Origin: an uncultured Ilumatobacter sp.
GTDB taxonomy: Bacteria > Actinomycetota > Acidimicrobiia > Acidimicrobiales > Ilumatobacteraceae
NCBI GenBank assembly: GCA_937905835.1
Contig: CALCXK010000044.1
Span: 1 to 64,000 of the forward strand
Direction of reading: 5' to 3'
DNA length: 64,000 nucleotides
The position numbers were made by a program, and so were the translations under genes. Under the pieces are notes generated by a model. The model was not told the DNA's origin and did not search any database. It saw only the letters and a list, made by a program, of their open reading frames with translations. Below, piece by piece: positions 10,101-18,163 of the stretch (position 1 is the first letter of the stretch; every line of letters begins with the position of its first letter).

Positions 10101-10639
10101 TCGCCACAGCGCAGCTCGCCGAGCAACAACTCGATCAGGACGACCAGTTCACCCGTGCCGTGGTGATCCACCTCCACAAGCTGATGGCGTACAAAGACGA
10201 GTACGAGGTTGCACGCCTACTTCTCGACGACGAAGCAACCAGTGGGTACCAGGCGGTCGGAGGTGCCAACACCAAGGTCACCTATCACCTGCACCCGCCG
10301 ATGCTGAGGTCGCTCGGCCTCGACCGAAAGCTCGAGCTGCGGCGAAGCGCTCCGCCAGCACTTGCCGCGCTGCGTGCCAGCAAGCGCGTTCGTGGGACGT
10401 TCGCCGACCCTTTCCGATGGGCGACCGTGCGCAAGCTCGAACGGGCCATGATCCCCGAGTACATCGAGGCCGTTGAACGACTCTGCCAGCGCTTGTCGGC
10501 TGAGACCATTGACGAAGCCATCTCGATTGCCTCCCTGCCTGACCAAGTACGTGGCTACGAAAGCCTCAAGGTCACGCGAGCGACGGCCTACCGGGGCGAA
10601 TTGGCTGACCGGATGCGCGCCTGGAGCGCAACTCGCTGA
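7172..10639 (+). CDS. Fused indolepyruvate/2-oxoacid:ferredoxin oxidoreductase
   Basis: 1155 residues, the size of the single-chain IOR family that joins alpha, ferredoxin-like and gamma parts. The N-terminal pyrimidine-binding domain contains the GYQGSPVGTYTEEL style start. The thiamine-diphosphate core lies around residues 485-555, with NIGDGTFFHSG and NGTVAMTGGQ. A cysteine cluster region follows (CEGCGDCGDVSNC, then CNFDFSCMKGDCPS) that would hold two [4Fe-4S] clusters. The gamma domain (TGIGGTGVIT) runs to about residue 910, and a C-terminal DUF6537-like segment follows. It would oxidatively decarboxylate arylpyruvate or branched 2-oxoacids to acyl-CoA and reduce ferredoxin in the cytoplasm. 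The start is supported by GAGGAGGATCGGA just before the ATG. Confidence 0.93.
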   Translation: MAKTEPTGDRMTDYVLADKFRSESGTVFLSGVQAVARIAVDQLRSDRKLGLTTAAFASGYQGSPVGTYTEELQRASATVPDLPIVIQPGVNEELAATAVMGSQLAMTLNDAKYDGVVGIWYGKGPGFDRSSDAIRHAVFAGTSQHGGVIAVVGDDPAAKSSTVPSSSDATAVDLHMPLLFPGDVQEALDLSRHAVALSRACGLWSAFKLVTAVADGTGTIDVDLDRVQPKSPVIEVDGHPFVPHPNGRLLTPYTLDMEIEFQQLRTPMARQYGVDNHLNRVSVRSGDDWLGIAACGHTFHEMREALSVLGFRSDDDLRAAGIRLFQLLMPVPLDPGQVRDFADGLDEVIVIEEKNPTLEGLIKSALYDGAHITGKVGPRIVGRHDEHGNVLVNGFGTLDVDKLLAPLHERLSARIGHRMRPLEEIVPPQRELIPLSVNRTPFYCSGCPHNASTRAEPGTLVGGGIGCHSMVAFMEPERVGDIVGLTQMGGEGAQWIGISPFIERDHLIQNIGDGTFFHSGSLAVRAAVAANVDITYKLLYNGTVAMTGGQDPQGQMSVPDVAHLLRIEGVKRIIVTSDDPGRHARADFPAGVDLWDRSRLTEAQQELAKVKGVTVIIHDQACAAEQRRGRSRGTVATPNFRVVINERVCEGCGDCGDVSNCLSVQPVDTPFGRKTRIHQGSCNFDFSCMKGDCPSFATVELVESTDEPRPLPSPPTDIADPAAPIVNADAFTVRLTGIGGTGVITVSQIVGTAAMLADRTVRGLDQTGLSQKAGPVVSDVIITTGAAPASNHGNASGIDTILGFDFLVAAQPANLTGARVDRTVMVASTDAVPTGSMVTQPGLRLPSGNDLVERVGSVTRADDNRFLDAAALAEGLLGSTTTANLLVLGAAVQCGALPLPVEAVERAIELNGVAVATNLDAFRWGRAWIDNRQQVERAADLPVHVAPETTPQLFERLAGDLVDYQSEKYAARFRSVIATAQLAEQQLDQDDQFTRAVVIHLHKLMAYKDEYEVARLLLDDEATSGYQAVGGANTKVTYHLHPPMLRSLGLDRKLELRRSAPPALAALRASKRVRGTFADPFRWATVRKLERAMIPEYIEAVERLCQRLSAETIDEAISIASLPDQVRGYESLKVTRATAYRGELADRMRAWSATR

Positions 10640-10725
10640 CAGCTTCTCCCCCGTGAAAGTCTGAATCTGAGCATGACGCTTACACTGCAGACTCCGAATC
10701 TCAGCATCCCCTCTACGCTGGGAAT

Positions 10726-11592
10726 ATGGCAGCACCGACGCGACGGCGACGTCTGAGCGAGATCGTTGCGCGTCTGTGGCGAGAACTCCACGACGATGGC
10801 CTCTTCGATACTGCAGCCGGGGTTGCCTTCTGGTTGCTGCTCAGCATCCCCGCCGCGCTGCTCGCCACCTTGTCATCGGTGTCGCTGCTCGGCGAGAACC
10901 TGACCCGCGATCTCCAAGCATCGGTCAACGAGTTCATCGACCGCACGTTTACCACCGAGTCGTCGACCATCCGTGACGCTGTCAACAGCCTTTTCGATCA
11001 AAGTCGGCCGGGCGTCTTGAGCGTGTCGGTCGTCGTGGCGGTCTTCACCCTGTCGCGCGGTTTTGCCGGCCTAATCAGAGCACTCGACGTCGCCTACGAC
11101 GTCGATGAGGGTCGACGCTTTTTCCGGCTCCGCGTCACGGCCATTGCGATGGCGCTCGGCACGATGATGACCATCGCGATCTCGACCGCCCTGTGGGTGT
11201 GGCTCCGATCTGTCGGGGTCCCCGGCCCGCTCCGCGTCCTGCTCGCCCTGACCATCCTCATCATCTGGGCAGCCACGCTTTTCCACGTCGGCCCGCACCA
11301 CCGGACGCCCTGGCGATTCGACCTGCCGGGTGCAGCGTTCGCCGCAGTCGGCTGGCTGATGGTCTCGGTCGGGTTTGGGTTCTACGTCCGCATCGCCGTC
11401 TCGGGCAACGAGATCGTCGGCGCCGCCGGTACAGCGCTACTTGCGCTCACCTGGCTCTGGATTGTGTGCCTCATCTTCCTGATCGGCGCCGAGTTGAACG
11501 AGATCCTGGCGGCCCGCGCCGGCGTTGTCTCAGCGCCGCGCGAGCTGGGCGTCGACGTTCGCGGTCGAATCACAGCCCGCCGTCGTCGCTGA
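10726..11592 (+). CDS. YihY/BrkB family inner-membrane protein
   Basis: 288 residues with about six hydrophobic segments and the family landmarks: an N-terminal amphipathic region with DDGLFDTAAGVAFWLLLSI and the conserved central stretch SRGFAGLIRALDVAYDV. The family is annotated as BrkB/RNase BN-like, but the RNase label is obsolete; transport or envelope roles are suspected and unproven. The last about 20 residues are basic (RGRITARRRR), consistent with a cytoplasmic tail. It is 86 bp after the oxidoreductase and 51 bp before the antiporter, all on the plus strand. Two imperfect 12-bp copies (GAATCTGAGCAT, GAATCTCAGCAT) lie in the upstream gap. Confidence 0.85.
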   Translation: MAAPTRRRRLSEIVARLWRELHDDGLFDTAAGVAFWLLLSIPAALLATLSSVSLLGENLTRDLQASVNEFIDRTFTTESSTIRDAVNSLFDQSRPGVLSVSVVVAVFTLSRGFAGLIRALDVAYDVDEGRRFFRLRVTAIAMALGTMMTIAISTALWVWLRSVGVPGPLRVLLALTILIIWAATLFHVGPHHRTPWRFDLPGAAFAAVGWLMVSVGFGFYVRIAVSGNEIVGAAGTALLALTWLWIVCLIFLIGAELNEILAARAGVVSAPRELGVDVRGRITARRRR

Positions 11593-11643
11593 ATTAGCTA
11601 CCAGTGCAAGCGTCGCCCCGATGAGCCATATCCTGTGGCCGCT

Positions 11644-12744
11644 ATGACTCCGTTGTCCATCGTTCTGCTCATCGGCGGCGTGATAGCCCTGGTGCTCGGT
11701 GCCGAGGCCCTCGTCCGCGGCGCGACACGAATCGCCGCTCGCACCGGCCTGTCGACAGTTGTTATCGGCCTGACTGTTGTTGCGTTCGGCACCTCCGCCC
11801 CCGAACTCGCCGTGAGCGTCGGCGACGTGGTCGGTGGCAGCGACGAAGCAGGCGGCATCGCCCTCGGCAACGTTGTTGGTTCCAACATCGCCAACATCCT
11901 CCTCGCCCTCGGTATTTCAGCTGCCGTCGGCGGCTCACTTGTTGTCGCCCGACGGATCATCCGAATCGATGTCCCGATCATGATCGGTGCGTCTGTGCTG
12001 GTCTTGCTCATGTCGCTCAACGGAGAGATCAACCGACTCGAAGGGTTCGTTCTCGTCGCGTTGCTGGTGGTCTACGTCACCTGGACCGTGGTCTCAGCCA
12101 CACGCGGCAACAACGATATTCCCGTCGACCTCAACGAGGACCTGTCTGTCGAAGCTCTTGCCAAAGTCCCAGTGTGGAACGACCTGGGCTTCATCGCTGC
12201 CGGCCTCGCATTGCTCATCGGCGGGTCGCAGGCACTGGTGTCGGCAGCAACCGACATCGCCACCGAACTCGGCGTCAGCGACCTGGTGATCGGCCTGACC
12301 GTCGTCGCCATCGGTACATCGCTTCCCGAAGTTGCCACATCCGTCCTCGCTGCACTTCGTGGCGAACGCGATCTGGCTGTGGGCAATGCGATCGGCTCAA
12401 ACCTGTTCAACCTGTTGGCGGTGCTCGGTGTCACAGCTGCGATTTCGCCGAACGTCATCCCGGTTGCGCAGAGTGCGATCCAGGTTGACATCCCCGTCAT
12501 GATCGTCGTGGCCGTTGCCTGCCTGCCGATCTTCACCAACGGCCACGTGCTCGCTCGCTGGGAAGGCGCACTCTTCTTCCTGTTCTACATCGGCTACATC
12601 GCTTGGCTGATCCTTGATGCGGCCGACCACGGCGTGCGCACCGACTACGGCAACGTGATGCTCTACTTCGTCGTCCCGATCGCAGCACTCACCGTGACAG
12701 TGATCGGCGCACGCTCACGGTGCAAGGAGCTCAGCGCTCGCTGA
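11644..12744 (+). CDS. Calcium/sodium antiporter, CaCA family (YrbG-like)
   Basis: About 366 residues with the two-fold repeat of the cation/Ca2+ exchanger superfamily. The first alpha-repeat has GTSAPELAVSVGD and LGNVVGSNIANILLALG. The second has GTSLPEVATSVLA and VGNAIGSNLFNLLAVLG. These hold the ion-binding Glu/Asn residues. Roughly ten membrane spans are visible. It would exchange Na+ (or H+) for Ca2+ across the cytoplasmic membrane. A GTG nine bases upstream (11635) is also possible. The 3' end overlaps the convergent PPGK gene by 14 bp. Confidence 0.92.
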   Translation: MTPLSIVLLIGGVIALVLGAEALVRGATRIAARTGLSTVVIGLTVVAFGTSAPELAVSVGDVVGGSDEAGGIALGNVVGSNIANILLALGISAAVGGSLVVARRIIRIDVPIMIGASVLVLLMSLNGEINRLEGFVLVALLVVYVTWTVVSATRGNNDIPVDLNEDLSVEALAKVPVWNDLGFIAAGLALLIGGSQALVSAATDIATELGVSDLVIGLTVVAIGTSLPEVATSVLAALRGERDLAVGNAIGSNLFNLLAVLGVTAAISPNVIPVAQSAIQVDIPVMIVVAVACLPIFTNGHVLARWEGALFFLFYIGYIAWLILDAADHGVRTDYGNVMLYFVVPIAALTVTVIGARSRCKELSAR

Positions 12745-13477
12745 TCGCAAGGGCGGCGCCGACAATGCCGCTGTTGTTCGCCATCTGTGCCGGGACGATC
12801 TCTGTAGCGATGTCGATCTCCGGAAGCCACTTGTGCGGCTTCTTGCTGGCACCGCCGCCCACGATGAAGAGGTCAGGCGAGAACAACGCCTCGACATGGC
12901 GCAGATACCGTTCGACGCGCTCGGCCCATTCGGACCAGCTGAGATTTTCGCGATCACGGGCCTTTGCGGCGGCACGGCTCTCGGCGTCGACGCCGTCGAG
13001 TTCGAGATGACCGAGCTCGGTGTTCGGGACCAAGACTCCGTCGATGAACAGGCCGGATCCGATTCCGGTACCGAACGTCAGCATCATCACGACGCCTTTG
13101 CGACCAGCGCCGGCGCCAAAGCGCATCTCGGCGATTCCAGCTGCGTCACCGTCGTTGAGCATGTGCACGTCGAGCCCGCTCGATGCGGTGAACAATGCAT
13201 CGGCGTCGACGTCGATCCAGCGCTCATCGATGTTCGCCGCAGAGCCCACGACACCGTGGCGTACAACGGCGGGAAAGGCGACACCGATCGGTCCGGCCCA
13301 CTGATGGTGTGCAACAAGTTCGTTGAGCACCTCTGCCATCGCCTCAGGGGTTGCCGGTTGCGGGGTGTCGATACGGATCCGATCCGACACCAACTCTCCG
13401 GTCGAGATGTCGACGGTCGCCGCCTTCATTCCACTTCCACCGATGTCAATACCGAACCCGAGTTGCTGCTCCGTCAC
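12731..13477 (-). CDS. ppgK: Polyphosphate glucokinase (PPGK), ROK family
   Basis: 248 residues, standard length for actinobacterial PPGK. The phosphate-1 motif GIDIGGSGMK is at the N-terminus, LNDGDAAGIAEM gives the catalytic Asp region, and TFGTGIGSGLF the phosphate-2 motif. GHLELDG matches the His/Glu/Asp sugar-binding loop, and the C-terminal GGGASKKPHKW is characteristic of the polyphosphate-using group. It phosphorylates glucose with inorganic polyphosphate (and often ATP) in the cytoplasm. It is convergent with the antiporter gene, overlapping by 14 bp, and lies 21 bp downstream of the acyl-CoA dehydrogenase stop. Confidence 0.95.
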   Translation of the reverse strand: MTEQQLGFGIDIGGSGMKAATVDISTGELVSDRIRIDTPQPATPEAMAEVLNELVAHHQWAGPIGVAFPAVVRHGVVGSAANIDERWIDVDADALFTASSGLDVHMLNDGDAAGIAEMRFGAGAGRKGVVMMLTFGTGIGSGLFIDGVLVPNTELGHLELDGVDAESRAAAKARDRENLSWSEWAERVERYLRHVEALFSPDLFIVGGGASKKPHKWLPEIDIATEIVPAQMANNSGIVGAALAISER

Positions 13478-13498
13478 GCCGCTACACGGTATCGCTGA

Positions 13499-14731
13499 TT
13501 ACACAGCGGCTGGGCGACGGGCTTGCGACCAGGTCATACCCTGCTCAGCGTTGATCTCACGCGGCAGGCCGAGGACGTGCTCGGCGACAATGTTCCGCTG
13601 AACTGCGAACGTGCCACCGCCCAGGGTGAGTGCCGGATGGAAGAGGTAGCCGAAGTGCCAGATCGGGTCAACATCGTCGAAGCCGTTGAGCCCACCCAGG
13701 TTGTTCTCGGTCGGCCCCGATTGCATCGATGACGGGATCTCACCCGCCGGACCTGAGCCGGCAAGCATGCCGTTGGCTCCGCTGAGCGCTTTGGCCAACG
13801 CCATCACCTTCTGGCCGTGTTCGTCAGCCATGATCTTCAAGATCGACGCCTCAGGGCCAGGGGTCTTGCCATTCAATGTTGCCGAGAGGCTGCGCAGCCG
13901 GTTGAGGCGGAGGAGTTCGGCGTCGATGTGCAGCTTTGCCGCCTCGTCGCGCAGCGCCGGGTCGCTCAGGCCACCCGAATCGCGCACCTGGTCGAGCAGT
14001 TGTTCAGCAGATGGACCGACCCCCCAGAGCGATCCGGACGACGACAGCGACACGCGCTCGTTGGACAACGTCACCTTGGCCAACCGCCATCCGTCACCTT
14101 CTTCGCCGACACGTAGCGAAACCGGCAGCCGCATGTCGTCGAAGAACACCTGGTTGAACGAGTGCGCCGTGGTCATGTCGACAATGGGACTCATAGTGAG
14201 GCCCGGCGTGTCCATTGGACAGATGAAGTACGAGATGCCCTTGTGTTTCGGCTGATCGGGGTCAGTGCGGGCAATGAGGATGCCGAACTTGCTGTGATGT
14301 GCGCCGGACGACCAGATCTTGGACCCGTTGACGATGTACTCGTCGCCATCGCGTACGGCCGTTGTGGCCAGGTTCGCCAGGTCGCTCCCGGCCTCAGTCT
14401 CGGAAAACAGCTGGCTCCAGAACTCTTCACCGCTGAAGATTTTCGGCAAGTAGCGGTCTTGCTGTTCCTGGCTACCGGCGAGCAGAATAGTTGGCGCCGC
14501 CCAGCCGATACCGATTGCGTTGCCTGGTCGCCGGATACCGGCCGCGTCGAGTTCTTGATCGATAACGATCTGGTCGATCGGGCTCGCCTCGAGGCCATAC
14601 GGCTTGGGCCAGTGGGGCACGACGTACCCGGCCTCGGCGATCTCTTTGCCGGTCGGGTTCGGATTGTCCGCGATCCACGCTCGAACGGCGACGCGCGCAG
14701 GGTGGTCGTCAGCGGGAAGATCGAAATCCAT
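13499..14731 (-). CDS. Acyl-CoA dehydrogenase
   Basis: 410 residues. FAD-dependent alpha,beta-dehydrogenation of an acyl-CoA is expected. Seen are the N-terminal helical domain, the FAD/substrate motif SETEAGSDLA with WSSGAHHSKFGIL in the middle beta-domain, and the C-terminal LSNERVSL segment. That segment is typical of the actinobacterial FadE subgroup acting on bulky or steroid-like acyl-CoAs. The frame stays open 101 codons upstream, but that part is not protein-like; the ATG at 14731 gives MDFDLPADDHP, a normal start. It is divergent from the haloperoxidase-like gene with a 69-bp gap. The substrate is unassigned. Confidence 0.9.
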   Translation of the reverse strand: MDFDLPADDHPARVAVRAWIADNPNPTGKEIAEAGYVVPHWPKPYGLEASPIDQIVIDQELDAAGIRRPGNAIGIGWAAPTILLAGSQEQQDRYLPKIFSGEEFWSQLFSETEAGSDLANLATTAVRDGDEYIVNGSKIWSSGAHHSKFGILIARTDPDQPKHKGISYFICPMDTPGLTMSPIVDMTTAHSFNQVFFDDMRLPVSLRVGEEGDGWRLAKVTLSNERVSLSSSGSLWGVGPSAEQLLDQVRDSGGLSDPALRDEAAKLHIDAELLRLNRLRSLSATLNGKTPGPEASILKIMADEHGQKVMALAKALSGANGMLAGSGPAGEIPSSMQSGPTENNLGGLNGFDDVDPIWHFGYLFHPALTLGGGTFAVQRNIVAEHVLGLPREINAEQGMTWSQARRPAAV

Positions 14732-14800
14732 TGCTGCAGTCTGGTCGATGCGGCTTGCCGAGGCGAAGGCGACGCCGGAGGACCACTTGCAGCGGGCAGA

Positions 14801-16630
14801 ATGCATCACGTGAATCGACGAATTTCGGGTGCCGCGATTGCAGGCGCGTTGCTGGTGGCAGCGTGCGGCGGCAGCGCCGGGACCAGTGAGGGCGAACCCC
14901 GCCAGGCCGAGGGCGGACTGTGTGCCATCCCAGACGATGCCCCATCGGTTGCCCGGGTGTGGATTGACGAGGCGCTCGATGCGATTCGACTCGACTTTCC
15001 CGCACCCACTGTGCACGCCCGCAACCTTTTTCATTTGTCAGCCGCAATGTGGGACGTCTGGGCGAACTACGACGACGGTCCGGCGACAACCCTCTTCGTC
15101 GATGCACCGCGCAGCGCCGACAATGTCGATGCGGCACGTACCGATGCCATCACGTTCGCTGCACACCGCCTCCTCACGCACCGCTACGACGGCAGTCTCA
15201 GCCGCACGGCAACCGCGCAGGCGCTCGATGCGCAGTTGGACGAACTCTGCGGGGTTGACGCCAGCTTCACCCCCGGTCCCGAGAGCGCCGCCGGCTTCGG
15301 CCTCAGCGTCGCTGACCAGATCATCGCCGACACGTTGGACGATGGTTCGCTCGAACGCAGCCGGTACGAAGACGTCGACTACAAGCCGGTCAACGAACCC
15401 CTGGCGGTTGCCGAATCCGGCACGACCCTCGCCGATCCGGACCGTTGGCAACCGCTCATTTTGAAAGAGGCGCTCTCTCAGAACGGGCTGTCGATACCCG
15501 CCGGGGCGCAGACATTCATTGGTTCGAACTGGGGTGATGTGACGCCGTTCGCAATCTCTCCTGCAGCCGAGGGCCCGCCGATCGATCCGGGCCCGCCGCC
15601 ATTGATCGGCGACCCGTCGACCACTGACGAGTATCGAGACTCGGCGCTGGCCGTCGTCCAGGCCAGCGGCGTGCTGCAAACTGGTCTCGCGATCGCCGAC
15701 ATCGGGCCGGCTGGGCATGGCAACAACACACTCGGGACCGACGACGGCGATGGCTACGACGTCAACCCGGTCACCGGTGAGCCGTACGAAGCCAATCTCG
15801 CCGACGTCGCCGATTGGGCCCGAGTCATCGCCGAGTATTGGGCCGACGGCCCCACCTCGGAGACACCGCCCGGGCATTGGAACACCATCTCGAATGGCGT
15901 GTCTGACGCTCTATTCGCCGACAACGACCGGGTCGAATTCGATGGCAAGGCTGTCGGGCGACTCGAGTGGGACGTGAAGCTCGCCGTCTCGGTCAACGGT
16001 GCGCTCCACGATGCAGCGATCGCCGCCTGGGGTGCTAAAGCCCACTACGACTCCGTCCGCCCGATCTCGATGATCCGATTCCTCGGGCAGAACGGTGAGC
16101 TGCCGATTGTTCCCGGCCTCTCGGAGATCATCACCAACGAATCGAGCGCACCCGGCGAACGTCATGAAGCGCTCGCTGACCACCTCGGCGAGATCGCGAT
16201 CAATGCGTGGATCGGCCCACCGTCGATCCCCGAGATCTACACCTCGGGCGTCGATTGGATTCGCGCTGTCGACTGGGTGCCCTATCAACGCCCGACCTTC
16301 GTCACCCCGGCCTTCGCCGCGTACGTCTCAGGCCACAGCACCTTCAGCCGAGCTGCCGCTGAAGTCCTGGCAGGCGTCACCGGTTCGGAGTATTTCCCCG
16401 GCGGCCTGGCAACGCACATTGTGGCTGCAGGCGATCTGCAACACGAGGATGGCCCGTCAGCCGACGTCGACCTGCAGTGGGCGACATACTTCGACGCCTC
16501 CGATGAAGCCGGCCGCTCACGCATCTACGGCGGTATCCACATCACGGCCGACGACTACGCCGGCCGACTGATCGGCAGCGAAGTCGGCCAGGCAGCTCTG
16601 GCCAAGGCCCGCACGCTCTTCGCTCACTGA
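14801..16630 (+). CDS. Vanadium-dependent haloperoxidase/PAP2-like lipoprotein
   Basis: 609 residues. The signal peptide ends in lipobox LLVAAC, so the protein should be anchored outside the membrane. All three vanadate/phosphate-binding motifs of the family are present: K413-(x6)-R420-P421 in KAHYDSVRP, SGH512S, and S-R574-(x5)-H580-(x3)-D584. The long N-terminal part before the motifs, without a chlorinating-type insert that I can recognise, matches bacterial VHPO-like proteins. The reaction could be halide oxidation by H2O2 or a phosphatase-type hydrolysis; sequence alone does not decide. ATG 14801 (MHHVNRR) or GTG 14810 may be the start. It is divergent from the acyl-CoA dehydrogenase. 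Confidence 0.85.
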   Translation: MHHVNRRISGAAIAGALLVAACGGSAGTSEGEPRQAEGGLCAIPDDAPSVARVWIDEALDAIRLDFPAPTVHARNLFHLSAAMWDVWANYDDGPATTLFVDAPRSADNVDAARTDAITFAAHRLLTHRYDGSLSRTATAQALDAQLDELCGVDASFTPGPESAAGFGLSVADQIIADTLDDGSLERSRYEDVDYKPVNEPLAVAESGTTLADPDRWQPLILKEALSQNGLSIPAGAQTFIGSNWGDVTPFAISPAAEGPPIDPGPPPLIGDPSTTDEYRDSALAVVQASGVLQTGLAIADIGPAGHGNNTLGTDDGDGYDVNPVTGEPYEANLADVADWARVIAEYWADGPTSETPPGHWNTISNGVSDALFADNDRVEFDGKAVGRLEWDVKLAVSVNGALHDAAIAAWGAKAHYDSVRPISMIRFLGQNGELPIVPGLSEIITNESSAPGERHEALADHLGEIAINAWIGPPSIPEIYTSGVDWIRAVDWVPYQRPTFVTPAFAAYVSGHSTFSRAAAEVLAGVTGSEYFPGGLATHIVAAGDLQHEDGPSADVDLQWATYFDASDEAGRSRIYGGIHITADDYAGRLIGSEVGQAALAKARTLFAH

Positions 16631-16671
16631 TGCAGTCGCCGCGGACGATGCACCGCCGGTCTTCGACGCAG

Positions 16672-17904
16672 CTATGAGCGCATGACCTTGACCGATTTGC
16701 GCCAGGCACTGAAGCTGCTGATCGAGCCATTGCTCGGCCTGGCCAGCCAGGGCCAGGGATGCGTCTCCGCAGGCACAACGGCCTCGGCCCGCCGCCGGAA
16801 GCCCGGAACCGGCGCAAAAGTCACGGCGACTGCTCGATCGGCTAATACTTCGACCGGGTCACCGAGGTGCAGTTCAAGCTGATGTGTCTCGCCCAGTTCG
16901 GCGAGCGTCTCGGTGAGATAAACCAGCCGCTTCGAGCTGAGCTGCAATCCGCTGAGCAAGGCTTCGTCAAAGACAAAGACGACAGGCAATTCGGGGTGGG
17001 CCCGCAACGCAGGGTCTGCGAGACCGAGTGATTCAGCGGTCATCCACACCGTGTCGGCAGGGCGTGTCTCGACGGTATGTTTCGGCCCACTGGTCCGGAT
17101 GCCGTGCGGGTCACGACCCAACTCAACAGGCTGCGTGATCGGGTTGAGCGGCGGGTTCGCCGGCCAATCGTTGATCGGACACCACGGCTCGACCTCACAC
17201 ATGTTGCAGAGCACCTTCGCCCGCTTCTCGACTTGGTAGCGGCTGAACCCGTAATGCTGCGACGACCCGGCGCCGGTCGCCCACTGCCACCCGAGACGAT
17301 TTGCTGCGCGGGAGCCATCCAACAGATGCCGGAAGAAGTAGTCCTCGCCGTCTTGCCACGCCATCCCATTGCGCACCGACCAGTGACTCGACAACCACAT
17401 CCGCGTCTGATTGACGAGCCAACCGTCGGTGGTCAACTCGCCGATGGTGTTGTTCATGCACGCCATTCGCCGATCCCACCCGATAGCAACATCGGACGCC
17501 GTCGTCGGGGGCAACGCGTTACGTACACCGCGCCGCGTCTTGGCGCCGAGGCGTGAATACCAGTGCCGCGCGAACTCCTGCCAGAGCAGTTCGTCACGGA
17601 ACTTCTTCACGTCACGTTCGGGTCCACCGGCAACGTGCTGCCATACCTGCGGGAGCGTGAGCAGCCCGTGCCTGATGTACGGCGACAGGCCCGAAGCGCC
17701 GCGTCGAGCGACAGGCAACACCTCGCTGCGGTTCCGGGCGTAGCCACTCACATCGAATGCCGCGAGCGCTGCGTCGGCGGCGCGTTGACCGCCGAGAAAC
17801 TCGACCGATCCGGCGACGTCGTCACAAACAAGATGCCCGAGGTGTGCCGCCACGAATGCCCCAGCGGCCGCACGGCCAACGTCAGGCGTGGGAAGCAACT
17901 TCAT
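16672..17904 (-). CDS. Photolyase/cryptochrome-family flavoprotein with permuted domain order and candidate Fe-S cysteines
   Basis: 410 residues. Residues about 35-245 are the FAD-binding domain of photolyases: GLSPYIRHGLLT, the RxMxCM segment around C149, GWLVNQTRMW, AANRLGWQWATG and FSRYQVEKRAK. The alpha/beta antenna domain that normally comes first is instead at the end (about 285-405). It is recognised by DTVWMTAESLGLADPAL, VVFVFDEALL and LELHLGDPVEVL. C149, C233, C236 and C242 are placed like the four [4Fe-4S] ligands of FeS-type bacterial photolyases (C-x~84-C-x2-C). DNA photorepair or blue-light sensing is therefore the family expectation; activity on (6-4) lesions would be inference. 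It is 9 bp downstream of the DUF2256 gene. Confidence 0.82.
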   Translation of the reverse strand: MKLLPTPDVGRAAAGAFVAAHLGHLVCDDVAGSVEFLGGQRAADAALAAFDVSGYARNRSEVLPVARRGASGLSPYIRHGLLTLPQVWQHVAGGPERDVKKFRDELLWQEFARHWYSRLGAKTRRGVRNALPPTTASDVAIGWDRRMACMNNTIGELTTDGWLVNQTRMWLSSHWSVRNGMAWQDGEDYFFRHLLDGSRAANRLGWQWATGAGSSQHYGFSRYQVEKRAKVLCNMCEVEPWCPINDWPANPPLNPITQPVELGRDPHGIRTSGPKHTVETRPADTVWMTAESLGLADPALRAHPELPVVFVFDEALLSGLQLSSKRLVYLTETLAELGETHQLELHLGDPVEVLADRAVAVTFAPVPGFRRRAEAVVPAETHPWPWLARPSNGSISSFSAWRKSVKVMRS

Positions 17905-17913
17905 ATTGTCGGT

Positions 17914-18030
17914 CTAGCCGTTTCGACAAGGGTCAGAGCAATAGCGAACGTCATCCCAGTTCCGCTCCCACTTCTTGCGCCACTCGATGGTCCGCCCACA
18001 GGAAACACAAATCTTTGATTCCGAATCCAC
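17914..18030 (-). CDS. DUF2256 zinc-ribbon mini-protein
   Basis: A 38-residue gene, GTG start. The four cysteines pair as C-x2-C (ICVSC) and C-x3-C (YCSDPC) around the conserved block EWRKKWERNWDDVRYCS. This is the DUF2256 signature and almost certainly a small zinc-binding fold. The function is unknown. Family members are often found next to photolyase/cryptochrome genes, and here the stop is only 9 bp before the start of the photolyase homologue, so the two form a transcription unit. The start could be the TTG one codon earlier; nothing upstream resembles the family. No clear Shine-Dalgarno sequence is seen. Confidence 0.82.
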   Translation of the reverse strand: MDSESKICVSCGRTIEWRKKWERNWDDVRYCSDPCRNG

Positions 18031-18163
18031 CAAGCCAACAGTAGAAGCCCGCCCAGGAACCCGCCTATCCGACCTCGCAGTTCTCACCAGGCGCGATGAG
18101 TAGGGAACCGACCCAGCCATCGCGGAGCCCACCCCGCCCCCCGAGCGTGAGCGAGTTCGGGCG

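Noticed and set aside
10662..10706. Direct repeats GAATCTGAGCAT/GAATCTCAGCAT upstream of the BrkB-like gene as an operator
   Set aside because: Two imperfect 12-bp copies without symmetry are too weak to support a site.
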